Shown here: in pieces, positions 26,495 through 35,805 of the stretch
Layout of the letters: every line of letters begins with the position of its first letter
Position numbering within the stretch: the first letter of the stretch is position 1
Assembly: GCA_004028765.1 (NCBI GenBank)
Contig: SAIX01000056.1
Coordinates: forward strand, 106,331 to 170,330
Length of the DNA: 64,000 nucleotides
DNA from: Chitinophagaceae bacterium
GTDB taxonomy: Bacteria; Bacteroidota; Bacteroidia; Chitinophagales; Chitinophagaceae
Direction of reading: 5' to 3'
Made by a program: the position numbers and the translations under genes
The notes under the pieces: model-generated
Seen by the model: only the letters and a program-made list of their open reading frames with translations
What the model was told of the DNA's origin: nothing
The model's database searches: none

Positions 26495-27040
26495 TTATTT
26501 ATTTTTTATGTTTTCGATGAGGGCCGAAACCTGTTGCCCGTGTCTTTCAATATGGAATCGTAAAAATTCGATCCGTTGCTGAAAGTCAAGCGGCCCGGAA
26601 ATAGGATGCGGGTGTGCCAGTACCCTTAATTCATCTTCCTGCAGCTCTGCTCCGAAAGATTCAAGTATCCCCTGTAAACTAAACAGCGATGCGCTCCAGA
26701 AAGCCAAACTGCCCCCTAAGCGCGGCGCAGCTACGGCAGGTACTTTTTCTTTTGATTGCCAGGTAAGATCGATGATTTTTTCAATAGGCATTTCTTTATG
26801 GGGCGACTCATACGTTTTGGGAATACTGCCATCGCGGATGGCCAAAATTGTTTTCCACATCCCGCAAAGCGCACCCTGCTCTGCCCAGAAAAGATGTTCT
26901 GTGATATCAGTTATGCTCCATCCATCGTCTGATGGTTTCCATCCTGCCTGGGTTTCGGTTACGGATTGTATCTGTGCGAGATATTCTTTACGGGCTGTTG
27001 CCACTTCGCTGATAAGCGCCTGGATCGTATTCATCGACAT
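26495..27040 (-). CDS. DinB-family (DinB_2-like) protein
   Basis: 181 residues, helical. The region GWSITDITEHLFWAEQG carries a metal-ligand His in the usual position of the DinB four-helix bundle, with a late His (FHIERHGQQVSAL) completing the site. DinB-like proteins include thiol-dependent S-transferases (YfiT, bacillithiol and mycothiol enzymes) but most have no known function. A perfect 12-bp palindrome TGTAAGCTTACA (27052-27063) lies just before the start and may be an operator. Confidence 0.8.
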   Translation of the reverse strand: MSMNTIQALISEVATARKEYLAQIQSVTETQAGWKPSDDGWSITDITEHLFWAEQGALCGMWKTILAIRDGSIPKTYESPHKEMPIEKIIDLTWQSKEKVPAVAAPRLGGSLAFWSASLFSLQGILESFGAELQEDELRVLAHPHPISGPLDFQQRIEFLRFHIERHGQQVSALIENIKNK

Positions 27041-27126
27041 ACAGATTTATATGTAAGCTTACAACAAAACTTCAGTTGAATATTTTTAAAAGGGAATAAG
27101 AAGAAAGCCATTTTATCTGCGGGGCA

Positions 27127-28779
27127 TCAGGCAAACACAACAGGTTTTTTTTCCTGTATCCATTCTGCATATTTTTCCCCGAAAGCCGCATCGATCATTT
27201 TCCGTTTTATTTTAAGTGTGGGTGTAAGCAACCCGTTCGCGATCGTCCATTCATCCGGGAGCACAACCAGTTTGGCGAGTTGTTCATGGTGCTCCAGTCC
27301 TTTGTTTACCGAGGCGAGGATCTGTTCAAGTGTTGCAGCCAATGCATTTCCATTTTGTTGTTTTGCTGTTTCAGATAAAGTGCACAATACGATGGCGCTT
27401 GGCATGCCCGAACCCACCACGCAGGCCTGTGCAAGTTCCGGGTTCTGCAAAAATTTACTTTCCACCGGTGCGGGCATGATGTATTTGCCTTTGCTGGTTT
27501 TAAACTGGTCTTTAATGCGGCCCGTGATTGTCAGGTATCCCTGCGCATCAATTGCACCTTCGTCGCCCGTTTTTAAAAAACCGTCTTCAAAACACTCGGC
27601 TGTTAATGCAGGCTCCTTGTAATACCCAAGCATACTCGCATCGCTTTTTACCTGTACCTCATTGTCTTTACCAAGCCGCACTTCCACACCGTTATAAGGC
27701 TGTCCAACAGTTCCGAATTTCACTGCCCCTTTCCGGTTCGAATGAGAAAGCGCGAGATTTTCCGTCATGCCATACGCTTCCTGTATCTCGATGCCCAGTT
27801 TTTTAAACCAGTGCAGCAATGCCGGGTTAATAGGAGATGCGCCTGTGAAAACAAATTTTGCCCTCCCCAGCCCCATCTTTTTCCGGATCATTTTTTTGAG
27901 GACCCTGTTTATGAAAGGTATTTTGAAGAAAAGGTCCAGTTTTTTTTGTGGCATTTTTTTAAGTATCCCTTCCTGCATTTTTTCCCAGATACGTGGTACC
28001 GCGAGAAAAACGGTGGGTTGGGTATCGGCGAGGTTTTTGGCGAATGTATCGAGCGATTCCACAAAATAAACCGTGCTCCCTGTAAAAATGGTGCCGCATT
28101 CAACCAGCATACGCTCTGCCACATGGCATAGGGGCAGGTATGAAAAAAATATTTCTTTATTGATACCCGGATACGATTGTAAAAAAGTATTCACAGCATA
28201 TCCAAGTGCATGTACCGTATGCATTACGCCTTTGGGCTGACCGGTTGTACCGGATGTATAAACGATACAGGCCAGCGATTGCGGATCGGTTTCCGGTTTG
28301 CCTTCTATCCCTTTTCGGTCACGGATTACTTCATCCCAGTTGATACAGCCAGCGTTGGGATAGAACGGGAAAGTGATGCCGGTCAGTTTACCAGGTATGC
28401 CTTTGCGGAGTTCCTCTGCATTATCCAGTTTACCGATAAAGATCAGCTTGCTTTCACTGTGTTCAATAATCTCGCGCAATGCATCCGCAGTGATATTGGG
28501 ATAGAGCGGAACAGAAATACAGCCGGCCATTGCAATGGCAAGATCGGCCATGATCCAGTGTGCACAGTTTTTACTGAGGATGGCCACTTTATCATTTTTC
28601 CCAAGTCCCATATCACGCAGTGCCGCAGCCATGCGCCTGACCTCGCTGCCGGCTTGCCCCCAGGTAAAAGTCCGGTACACACTTTTCACAGGTTCGGCCA
28701 GGAACAGTTTATCGGCCTGCGATTGTTCGTATTCACAGAACTTATCGAGCATACCCGGTACCTTTTTTTCCATAAACAT
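27127..28779 (-). CDS. long-chain fatty acid--CoA ligase (AMP-binding)
   Basis: 550 residues. Adenylate-forming motifs: YTSGTTGQPKGVMHT, EAYGMTENLALSH, FLKTGDEGAIDAQGYLTITGRIKDQFKTSKGKYIMP. The closing GRIKDQFKTSKGKY block is typical of long-chain acyl-CoA synthetases of the FadD15 type. It activates fatty acids for degradation or lipid synthesis. Its ATG overlaps the TGA of the upstream acyltransferase (TGATG), indicating translational coupling; the two probably channel acyl groups into phospholipid. ATP-grasp or peptide-synthetase alternatives do not fit. Confidence 0.92.
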   Translation of the reverse strand: MFMEKKVPGMLDKFCEYEQSQADKLFLAEPVKSVYRTFTWGQAGSEVRRMAAALRDMGLGKNDKVAILSKNCAHWIMADLAIAMAGCISVPLYPNITADALREIIEHSESKLIFIGKLDNAEELRKGIPGKLTGITFPFYPNAGCINWDEVIRDRKGIEGKPETDPQSLACIVYTSGTTGQPKGVMHTVHALGYAVNTFLQSYPGINKEIFFSYLPLCHVAERMLVECGTIFTGSTVYFVESLDTFAKNLADTQPTVFLAVPRIWEKMQEGILKKMPQKKLDLFFKIPFINRVLKKMIRKKMGLGRAKFVFTGASPINPALLHWFKKLGIEIQEAYGMTENLALSHSNRKGAVKFGTVGQPYNGVEVRLGKDNEVQVKSDASMLGYYKEPALTAECFEDGFLKTGDEGAIDAQGYLTITGRIKDQFKTSKGKYIMPAPVESKFLQNPELAQACVVGSGMPSAIVLCTLSETAKQQNGNALAATLEQILASVNKGLEHHEQLAKLVVLPDEWTIANGLLTPTLKIKRKMIDAAFGEKYAEWIQEKKPVVFA

Positions 28780-29345
28780 CAGTTTTGTTGTTGGGAAAGA
28801 TGTGCCAGCCCGTTCGCAGGAATTTTTCCTTTTACCGTTGCATAAAAATCAAGGATATGCCTGAAGTCGGCAGCTTCATCATCTGTTGTGAAAAAAGGTT
28901 CCGCGATACTCACTTCTCTTTTAGAAAAATCGAATGCCACCATTACAATCGGCACTTTTGCCTGTTTAGCGATCTGGTAAAAACCTGTTTTCAGCCTCTC
29001 TACTTTTTTTCGCGTGCCTTCAGGAGAAAGGGCAAGAACAAAATTTTCATGGCTGTTAAAAAGCGATACCACCTGTTCAACCATATTGTGTTTACCGGAA
29101 CGATCCACCGGGTACCCACCCAGTTTACGGAAAAAGAAACCGAAGGGGCCTGAAAAAAGAGAATCTTTACCAAGGTATTTCAGATGCTGCAATTGCAGCT
29201 TACTGCGGTAAGCGAGACCAATTACAAAATCCCAGGCACTTGTATGAGGGCCAACGATTACAACGGCTTTGGGCAGGTGATAAGGGAAAGAACCTTTGAG
29301 GGTCCACCCGCGTATACGGAGATAGAGGCTCCAGAGCAGTCTCAT
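28779..29345 (-). CDS. 1-acylglycerol-3-phosphate acyltransferase-like protein
   Basis: 188 residues from the ATG at 29345 (MRLLWSLYLRIRGW). PlsC-type motifs: H-x4-D in GPHTSAWDF, the GKDSLFSGPFGFFFRKLGG segment, and SPEGTRKK (EGTR). It acylates a lysophospholipid or related acceptor at the inner membrane. An upstream extension to 29507 is in frame, but its 54 codons are encoded by intergenic repeat modules, so I reject it. The gene is coupled to the downstream acyl-CoA ligase. Confidence 0.88.
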   Translation of the reverse strand: MRLLWSLYLRIRGWTLKGSFPYHLPKAVVIVGPHTSAWDFVIGLAYRSKLQLQHLKYLGKDSLFSGPFGFFFRKLGGYPVDRSGKHNMVEQVVSLFNSHENFVLALSPEGTRKKVERLKTGFYQIAKQAKVPIVMVAFDFSKREVSIAEPFFTTDDEAADFRHILDFYATVKGKIPANGLAHLSQQQN

Positions 29346-29369
29346 TGCAGCAATCGTTTGACAAACAAG

Positions 29370-29590
29370 ATAAGGAATATCGAATATTGAACAAGGAATG
29401 CTGATGGAACAGAAGAACGGAGGAGGTAAGCAGTCAGTGGGCAGTAGTGAGCATTCAATTCGCGAATCCGTAATCCGTGAATCCATGAATCGGGAGCAGG
29501 CAATCACGAATTATTTCAGCCCGATTTTTTTAACCACTCCTGCGAAACTCTGCGCCTTTTATCTTTTCGGTGAAAAAATACTTATCAAAC
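29370..29590. repeat. mosaic intergenic repeat block
   Basis: It carries AATATCGAATATTGAACAAGG, CAGTGGGCAGTAGTGAGCAT, AATTCGCGAATCCGTAATCCG and CCTGCGAAACTCTGCGCC. It fills the gap between the Spy-like gene (whose 3' end is at 29643) and the acyltransferase. Confidence 0.75.
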
Positions 29591-29642
29591 CGGGATCTAC
29601 TGGCTTGAAACCTTGATTATTCATGGCAGTGAAAAAAGGGTG

Positions 29643-30047
29643 CTATTGCTTCACAGCGGGTTTAGCTGTTTTTCGGTTTTGCAGTTCTTTACGCACCACA
29701 TTCATAAAATCGCGGTCAACGGTAAGGGCTTTATTTACCCGGTCATCGGAATTCAATATCTTCTTGAATTCTGTCCTGTATTTTTTACGGACATTCAGGG
29801 TTTCTTCTTCCTGTGCCAGTACATCATCTTTTTTTGCCTGGCGGGATTTGCGCAGTTCGGCTACATAGCTGTAGTATACGGGCCAGAATTTCTGCGCCTC
29901 TTCATTGGTCAGCGCAAGTTGTTTGGTAACAAATGCCATTTTAAGGCCCACCAGGTTAGGGGGATTAGCGGGCGCATCATCCTGCTGTGCAGGAACCACA
30001 CCATAAGACAATATCAGCGCAAAAGCCAAAAAACAAATCCTTTTCAT
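29643..30047 (-). CDS. periplasmic Spy/CpxP-like helical protein
   Basis: 134 residues with a signal peptide (MKRICFLAFALILSYGVVPAQ). The mature part is helical and charged; LALTNEEAQKFWPVYYSY recalls the LTxxQ region of Spy/CpxP/ZraP-type envelope-stress proteins, and the length fits. Three bases separate it from the anti-sigma gene, and an unusually good Shine-Dalgarno (GGAGGAAT) lies in the last codons of that gene. Third gene of a sigma/anti-sigma operon, so it is a plausible envelope-stress effector or sensor. Homology to Spy is weak. Confidence 0.65.
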   Translation of the reverse strand: MKRICFLAFALILSYGVVPAQQDDAPANPPNLVGLKMAFVTKQLALTNEEAQKFWPVYYSYVAELRKSRQAKKDDVLAQEEETLNVRKKYRTEFKKILNSDDRVNKALTVDRDFMNVVRKELQNRKTAKPAVKQ

Positions 30048-30050
30048 ACT

Positions 30051-30806
30051 TTATTCCTCCTTTTCAGAAGCCGGTGTTTCCAGCAGTTCCCCGTTTTCTT
30101 TGAGGTACTGTTTTAATTCTTCATCACTTACATGGCGGATATTGCTTTTTACATCTTTGAGTTCCTCTTCACTGGCCAACAGGCTTGCAGCGGGTGTTGC
30201 CAGTATATGTTCATGTGTTTCCACATATTTCAGCAACTCTTCATCACTAACCTTATTCAGTGATGAAGATACTTCAGACTTTTCAAAAGCTTCAGGATCT
30301 TTGATATTCTCTGTATCGTCTGTAAAAAGGAAAGCGCCGGTTACCAGGATACCGGTTACCACGGCTGCTGCCGCATACTGTATCCATTTCCGGGCAATAC
30401 GCAATGTTACCACCCTGCCCCCCTTACCCGATTTCAGAGCCGGCGTTATAAAATCGGCCTGGTCAAAATAAGATGCGGGAACAGCATATACTTCTTCTCC
30501 TGAAATAGTGTTCAATGCCGGGGCAATGGCCGCCAGTTCGGTATATACTTCATCTGCGTAAATATCTTTTTGGGAGATACGGGCAAGTATGCGGCCAGGT
30601 AACTGCTCAAAATAAGAACCGGGTACATCGTAAACAGGTGCCGAAGCCGCTTCAAGTGTAAGTTGTACACCAAGCCACTCACTAACCTGGGATGGGAAAG
30701 CCCCGAAATATCCATCAGGCACCCTGTAAGTGGCTGCACGCGGAACCAAAGCCAGGAAAGGGCTGATTTCGCTCAGTTCCTGCAATATATCGTTGCCTGT
30801 ATTCAT
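30051..30806 (-). CDS. membrane anti-sigma factor with internal repeats
   Basis: 251 residues. One membrane helix (about 141-161). The N-terminal cytoplasmic side has three copies of Y-x-V-P-x-x-Y-F (residues 27-34, 59-66, 107-114), a motif frequent in Bacteroidota proteins encoded beside ECF sigma factors. The C-terminal periplasmic side has two 40-residue-spaced copies of VSDEEL-x(2)-Y followed by a TPA ending (186-206 and 226-247). It starts 36 bp after the sigma gene and is therefore its likely inhibitor; no CHCC zinc motif is present, so it is not a ZAS-type anti-sigma. Confidence 0.75.
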   Translation of the reverse strand: MNTGNDILQELSEISPFLALVPRAATYRVPDGYFGAFPSQVSEWLGVQLTLEAASAPVYDVPGSYFEQLPGRILARISQKDIYADEVYTELAAIAPALNTISGEEVYAVPASYFDQADFITPALKSGKGGRVVTLRIARKWIQYAAAAVVTGILVTGAFLFTDDTENIKDPEAFEKSEVSSSLNKVSDEELLKYVETHEHILATPAASLLASEEELKDVKSNIRHVSDEELKQYLKENGELLETPASEKEE

Positions 30807-30842
30807 TGTTGTATCGCTTTGACCCCCTGCGGTACGGCAGGT

Positions 30843-31388
30843 TTAATGACTTTTAATGAATTCCTCTATTTTCTTCGCCGCGTGGTGATAGCTGGCTTTT
30901 AAAGCGCCCTCACTGGTTTCCAGGATGCGGCTCATCTCCTGGTATGGCATTTCATCGTAATATCTCAGGTTAAACACCACTCTTTGCTTTTCGGGCAGTT
31001 GCTGGATCGCCAGTTGCAGTTTCCACTCAAGCCGGTTGGCATCAAAATTACTGTCGGACCGCACTTTATTACTCAATCCCTCCTCTACATCACTCAAACT
31101 TACCGCACTCCGCTTTTTCTGCTGTTCCATAAAAGTGAGCGATTCATTGGTTGCAATCCTGTATAACCAGGTGTACAACTGGCTGTCTTCCCTGAAACCT
31201 TCCAAACCCTTCCACACTTTGATAAAAACATTCTGCAAAACATCATTCGCATCTTCATGATCCACCACCAGCCTGCGGATATGCCAGTACAGTTTTTCCT
31301 GGTATTTCCTGATGATGGCGGCAAATGCTTTTTCCTTAGTGGCAGGGTTCTGGAATTGATATAGTAACTCCTTATCGTCGGCGTGCAT
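30843..31388 (-). CDS. ECF RNA polymerase sigma factor
   Basis: 181 residues. Region 2 (YQEKLYWHIRRLVVDHEDANDVLQNVFIKVW, with the DANDVLQ core and Trp) and region 4 (LPEKQRVVFNLRYYDEMPYQEMSRILETSEGALKASYHHA, helix-turn-helix) are intact and separated by a short linker; there is no region 1 or 3. First gene of a three-gene minus-strand operon with an anti-sigma factor and a Spy-like periplasmic protein, divergent from ppc. Its target genes cannot be determined here. Confidence 0.94.
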   Translation of the reverse strand: MHADDKELLYQFQNPATKEKAFAAIIRKYQEKLYWHIRRLVVDHEDANDVLQNVFIKVWKGLEGFREDSQLYTWLYRIATNESLTFMEQQKKRSAVSLSDVEEGLSNKVRSDSNFDANRLEWKLQLAIQQLPEKQRVVFNLRYYDEMPYQEMSRILETSEGALKASYHHAAKKIEEFIKSH

Positions 31389-31565
31389 GCAGGGCTTTTT
31401 ATAAATATAGCGATCTGTACTTGGATTGTTTTTGAAGGCGATGGTTTAAATGATACCCAAACGCTAACAAACATTTGTCAAAAACATACGATATATCCCA
31501 TACAGAATGGTTTATTGTTAGTTTTTCGAGCCTGAAATAAAGTAACTTGCCTGCAGCAAGCAACC

Positions 31566-34151
31566 ATGTCATCTTCACAGTATATAACAAACTTCAAAAG
31601 GAATGTAACAGACAAGTATACAATCTATAACAGTCTGTTTGCAGCACTCCCTTTTTCCGGCATCGCCAATGTTGGCGCTTTATTACCGATTTTATTACAG
31701 GCATGTATAGATGGTTATGCAGAAGGCAAAAGCCCGATGGAGATCATAGACAGTTTTTGCGAACGGCATACCAATATTAAAACGGAAAAGGAAAAAATTG
31801 ACAGGCTTTTCAAATTTGCCCAATACATCGAGCGCCAGGTGGTATTGTTTGATGCGATTGAAGACGCTGCATTCGCTTCCGTGAACAATGTGGAAGGGCC
31901 GGGCAGTTTAAAGTCACTCTTCAATGAAGCGGCTTTCAGTTCCCGGACTCAAACGCTGCGCAATAAATTGCGCAAATTCAAAGTCAGGGTTGTGCTTACG
32001 GCGCACCCGACACAATTTTATCCGGGCAGCGTGCTTGGTATCATCCACGACCTTAATGAAGCCATCAGTAAAAACGAGTTTCATACCATCAATCTTTACA
32101 TACAGCAGTTGGGCATCACGCCTTTCTTCAACAAAAAACAACCCACCCCTTATGATGAAGCGGTGAACCTGATGTGGTATCTCGAAAACATCCTGTATCA
32201 CTCCATCGGCAATATTTACAATTTTATCGAGCGCGAAATTTTTGAAGGGAATTATGATGGCGACAACCCTTTTATTGAACTGGGTTTCTGGCCGGGTGGC
32301 GACAGGGACGGTAACCCTTATGTAAACGGACCCACCACGCTGCAGGTAGCCGACGCTTTGAGAAGGGCCATCATTGTTTGTTATTACCGCGATGTACGCA
32401 AACTGGTAAGGCGGCTCACTTTCACGGGCGTGGATACAATGATACACCAACTGGAAGAACAGCTGTACCAGAATGTATTTAAAGCGAAGGAAAGTAAACC
32501 TATCAGCAAACAGGACCTCTTAAAACAATTACAGGCAATGCGGCAACTGGTGGTGGAAAAACACCATTCGTTATACCTGCAGCGGATCGACAGCCTCATC
32601 CACAAAGTAAAAATATTCGGGACGCATTTTGCTTCGCTCGATGTTCGCCAGGACAGCCGGATCCATACAAAAGTATTGTTAGAAATCAATGAAACACTAA
32701 AGGCAAAGGGGATGGAAGCAATCCTCCCTGAAAACTATCTTTCACTTTCGCAGGAAGAAAAAATAAACATACTCAGTTCTTTCAGCAGGCAGCTTGATAC
32801 CACCCTTTTCCCGGAAGGCATCACGCGTGACACGCTGCAAAGCCTTTATGCGATCAGCAGTATCCAGGCCATGAACGGGGAGGCAGGCTGCCACCGGTAT
32901 ATCATCAGCAATTGCCAGTCGGCCGTTAACGTGATGGAAGTATATGGTTTACTCAGGCTTTGCGGGTGGGAGGCGACACGGATGACGGTTGATATCGTTC
33001 CGCTTTTTGAAACCATCGACGATTTGCAGGATGCAGAAAACATCATGGAACTGCTGTATACGCACACGGTTTACCAGCAACACCTTTCGCAGCGAAACAA
33101 CCAGCAAACCATCATGCTCGGCTTTAGCGATGGCACCAAAGACGGCGGTTATCTCCAGGCAAACTGGAGTATCTACACTGCCAAAGAAAACCTCACGGCT
33201 ATTTCGCGCAAATACAATATCAAAGCAAGGTATTTTGACGGACGTGGCGGCCCTCCTTCGCGGGGAGGCGGCAAAACCAATAAGTTTTATGCTTCATTGG
33301 GAAATAATATCGAGAACGAAGAGATACAGCTTACCATACAGGGGCAAACCATTACTTCCAATTTCGGCACAATACAATCCTCTCAGTATAATCTCGAACA
33401 ATTATTAAGCGCCGGCATCAGCAATGAGCTGTTCGCGGATACCCGTATGCAGCTTTCGCAGCACGACCGTTCTTTACTCGACGAACTGGGGCAGGTAAGT
33501 TATGCGGCTTACCAGGATTTTAAAACACACCCCTTGTTCCTGCAATACCTGCAGCAGTTTAGTCCGCTGAATTATTACAGTAAAAGCAATATTGCCAGCC
33601 GCCCTTCCAAGCGCGGATCGGGCAATACGCTTCGCTTTGAAGACCTGCGGGCCGTACCATTTGTTGGAAGCTGGAGCCAGTTAAAACAGAATGTGCCCGG
33701 TTTTTTTGGAGTAGGTACTGCTTTGCAGCACATGAAAGAAAAAGGTTTGTGGAACGATGTAAAAGCCATGTTCCGGAATGTATTGTTTTTCCGGACGCTG
33801 ATTGATAACAGTATGATGAGTATGCTGAAATCCACTTTTACACTCACCCGTTATATAAAAACCGATCCGACTTACGGACCGATCTGGGAACTGATCAAAA
33901 AAGAATTTGACCTTACCGCTTCGCTGGTACTTGAACTTTCTGATAATACCGAACTGATGCAGGATGATAAAACCGGCCGTGCTTCCATACAGATGCGTGA
34001 CAGGATTGTACTCCCGCTGCTTACCATACAGCAATACGCATTGCATCACCTGCACAAAGCAGAAACCGACCCTGAAATGAAAGCGGTATATGAAAAACTG
34101 ATTACAAGGAGTATGTTTGGTATCATCAATGCTGCGAGAAATTCAGCATAA
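31566..34151 (+). CDS. ppc: phosphoenolpyruvate carboxylase, divergent Bacteroidota-type
   Basis: 861 residues. It carboxylates phosphoenolpyruvate to oxaloacetate to refill the TCA cycle. VLTAHPTQ (about 143-150) with the catalytic His and GFWPGGDRDGNPYV (about 240-253) are intact. The glycine-rich loop reads FDGRGGPPSRGG (557-568): the His of the usual FHGRGG is replaced by Asp558, while both Arg are kept. The C-terminus ends RNSA, not the usual RNTG, retaining the Asn. The enzyme is therefore probably active but its catalytic and regulatory behaviour may differ. Divergent from the ECF sigma gene. Confidence 0.92.
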   Translation: MSSSQYITNFKRNVTDKYTIYNSLFAALPFSGIANVGALLPILLQACIDGYAEGKSPMEIIDSFCERHTNIKTEKEKIDRLFKFAQYIERQVVLFDAIEDAAFASVNNVEGPGSLKSLFNEAAFSSRTQTLRNKLRKFKVRVVLTAHPTQFYPGSVLGIIHDLNEAISKNEFHTINLYIQQLGITPFFNKKQPTPYDEAVNLMWYLENILYHSIGNIYNFIEREIFEGNYDGDNPFIELGFWPGGDRDGNPYVNGPTTLQVADALRRAIIVCYYRDVRKLVRRLTFTGVDTMIHQLEEQLYQNVFKAKESKPISKQDLLKQLQAMRQLVVEKHHSLYLQRIDSLIHKVKIFGTHFASLDVRQDSRIHTKVLLEINETLKAKGMEAILPENYLSLSQEEKINILSSFSRQLDTTLFPEGITRDTLQSLYAISSIQAMNGEAGCHRYIISNCQSAVNVMEVYGLLRLCGWEATRMTVDIVPLFETIDDLQDAENIMELLYTHTVYQQHLSQRNNQQTIMLGFSDGTKDGGYLQANWSIYTAKENLTAISRKYNIKARYFDGRGGPPSRGGGKTNKFYASLGNNIENEEIQLTIQGQTITSNFGTIQSSQYNLEQLLSAGISNELFADTRMQLSQHDRSLLDELGQVSYAAYQDFKTHPLFLQYLQQFSPLNYYSKSNIASRPSKRGSGNTLRFEDLRAVPFVGSWSQLKQNVPGFFGVGTALQHMKEKGLWNDVKAMFRNVLFFRTLIDNSMMSMLKSTFTLTRYIKTDPTYGPIWELIKKEFDLTASLVLELSDNTELMQDDKTGRASIQMRDRIVLPLLTIQQYALHHLHKAETDPEMKAVYEKLITRSMFGIINAARNSA

Positions 34152-34239
34152 CAGCTCAATGCATAAGGCTGAATGCTTAACGCTTGTTTACCGGCAATTC
34201 AAAAGCTGTTTATCAAATAACATAACTCACACCACAAAA

Positions 34240-34480
34240 GCTTGCATTTACGATTCACGGATTAAGGATTCGCGGATTAGTCACTCACCACTGCCCATTC
34301 ACCACTCACTTTTTCACCACAGAGACACAGGGCACACAGAGGTTCACAGAGGGTAATTAAAAGGGTTAAAGACGGTAAGCAGTTAAGATGGTTTGACTTT
34401 CATTAAAAACTTTTAACTCCAAACTCCTAACTCCTAACTGAAAATCCCTCACCACTGCCCATTCACCACTCACCTCATGC
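34240..34480. repeat. mosaic intergenic repeat block, inverted copy of the 11.7-kb block
   Basis: Reverse complement of about 11725-11915 over nearly the full length (GAATGGGCAGTGGTGAGG, TTTTCAGTTAGGAGTT, TTTTTAATGAAAGTCAAAC, TGCCCTGTGTCTCTGTGG, TAATCCGCGAATCC all shared). The 34152-34514 gap has no gene. Confidence 0.88.
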
Positions 34481-34514
34481 GTTTCGCATTCAGCACTAGG
34501 CGTTGAGCCTTCTT

Positions 34515-35108
34515 TTACCCATCCTTCCATCTCCACAAATGCAAACAGGCATAGGTGCGGTACGGGCTCCATTTGGCGGAGATCTTCAGCATTTTTTCTT
34601 TCATCGCTTTTTTATCGGAGGCGTCAATTTTATAAAGATGGCACATCGCCTGTTGTATACCAAGATCATCCACTGCAAACAAATCCTCCCTGCCAAGTGA
34701 AAACATCAGCAGCATTTCTACCGTCCATCTGCCAACGCCCTTGATCTGCACCAGCAGGTCAATGATTTCTTCATTGGTCATTGCCAGTAATTTTTTATCG
34801 GTAATCGTATGTTCGATACAAAACGCTGCAACGTTTTTTACGTAACTCACTTTTGCATTGCTCAGACCGATGGAGCGAAGTATTTGATCGGGGGTATCAA
34901 GTACCTGCTGCGGTTTAGGTTCTTTTCCTTTGTAGAGTTCCAGGAATCTATGAAAGATCACCTTCGCCACTTTGGTACTGAGTTGCTGGCTCATAATACT
35001 GGCCATCATCCGCACGGAGATGTTTTTGTGGAGGGTAAGTGTATGCAACTCTTCCCCGATCAGCCTGGCCAGTTTTTTGTCTTTCCTTAAATGTGCTGCG
35101 TATTCCAT
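34515..35108 (-). CDS. DNA-3-methyladenine glycosylase (AlkA-like, HhH-GPD)
   Basis: 197 residues. The helix-hairpin-helix IKGVGRWTVEMLLMFSLGRED and following FAVDDLGIQQ carry the Gly/Val hairpin and the catalytic Asp of the AlkA branch of the HhH-GPD superfamily, which excises alkylated purines. No iron-sulfur cysteines, so it is not an Nth/MutY enzyme. It lacks the N-terminal sheet domain of E. coli AlkA (282 residues), as is common for compact relatives. Head to head with mnmD, with starts 28 bp apart. Confidence 0.88.
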   Translation of the reverse strand: MEYAAHLRKDKKLARLIGEELHTLTLHKNISVRMMASIMSQQLSTKVAKVIFHRFLELYKGKEPKPQQVLDTPDQILRSIGLSNAKVSYVKNVAAFCIEHTITDKKLLAMTNEEIIDLLVQIKGVGRWTVEMLLMFSLGREDLFAVDDLGIQQAMCHLYKIDASDKKAMKEKMLKISAKWSPYRTYACLHLWRWKDG

Positions 35109-35136
35109 GAAAGTAAGTTATGTAATTTGCAAAGGC

Positions 35137-35805
35137 ATGCAAAGAGAACTTAGACAAACGGCGGATGGTTCGCACACACTTGCAATAGCAGGAACTGATG
35201 TAACTTATCACAGCCACCACGGCGCTGTTGCCGAAAGCAGGCATGTATTTATTGAAGCGGGGCTGATTCATATTCTTTCAAAACAATTTTCACGGCCTCT
35301 CCGCATTTTTGAAATGGGTTTTGGAACCGGCCTCAATGCACTGCTTACCTTGCAAAAAGCAAGGGAACAGAACGTGGCAGTTGACTATATCGCAGTTGAG
35401 AAATTTCCTGTTACGGTTACAGAGCTTGCACAGATCAATTATGGTTCTCTGTTAGATGCAGAAAATGATTTCAGGAAAATACACGGGTGTGAATGGGGTC
35501 AGGAGATCAGGATCGACACTTTTTTCTCTTTACAAAAAAAACAAACTGCACTGGAGGATATCCAAAACCTGTCTGATATCCATTGCATCTATTATGATGC
35601 CTTTGCCCCGGGCCACCAGCCGGAATTATGGACGGTATCTGTATTTGAAAAACTCTTTGCCATGCTACAACCTGGCGCTGTTCTTGTAACTTATTGCAGC
35701 AAAAGTGACGTAAGAAGGGCGATGATGGCAGCCGGTTTTGCCGTTGAAAAAATACCCGGCCCCAAAGGAAAACGCGAAATGGTGAGGGCGACAAAGATTG
35801 GGTGA
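35137..35805 (+). CDS. mnmD: tRNA (5-methylaminomethyl-2-thiouridine)(34)-methyltransferase MnmD
   Basis: 222 residues from the ATG at 35137 (MQRELRQTADGSHTLAI). It corresponds to the methyltransferase half of MnmC: SAM-binding FEMGFGTGLNALLTL, YIAVEKFPVT, and catalytic-region YYDAFAPGHQPELWT. It methylates nm5s2U34 of tRNA to mnm5s2U. Free-standing MnmD without the FAD-dependent oxidase half is typical of Bacteroidota and Firmicutes. An ATG at 35107 (MKVSYVICKG) is possible; longer extensions overlap the divergent alkA gene. Mosaic repeat DNA begins at the stop codon. Confidence 0.9.
   Translation: MQRELRQTADGSHTLAIAGTDVTYHSHHGAVAESRHVFIEAGLIHILSKQFSRPLRIFEMGFGTGLNALLTLQKAREQNVAVDYIAVEKFPVTVTELAQINYGSLLDAENDFRKIHGCEWGQEIRIDTFFSLQKKQTALEDIQNLSDIHCIYYDAFAPGHQPELWTVSVFEKLFAMLQPGAVLVTYCSKSDVRRAMMAAGFAVEKIPGPKGKREMVRATKIG

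Noticed and set aside
29346..29507. N-terminal extension of the acyltransferase
   Set aside because: The 54 extra codons are encoded by mosaic intergenic repeat modules; the PlsC fold starts at the ATG at 29345.
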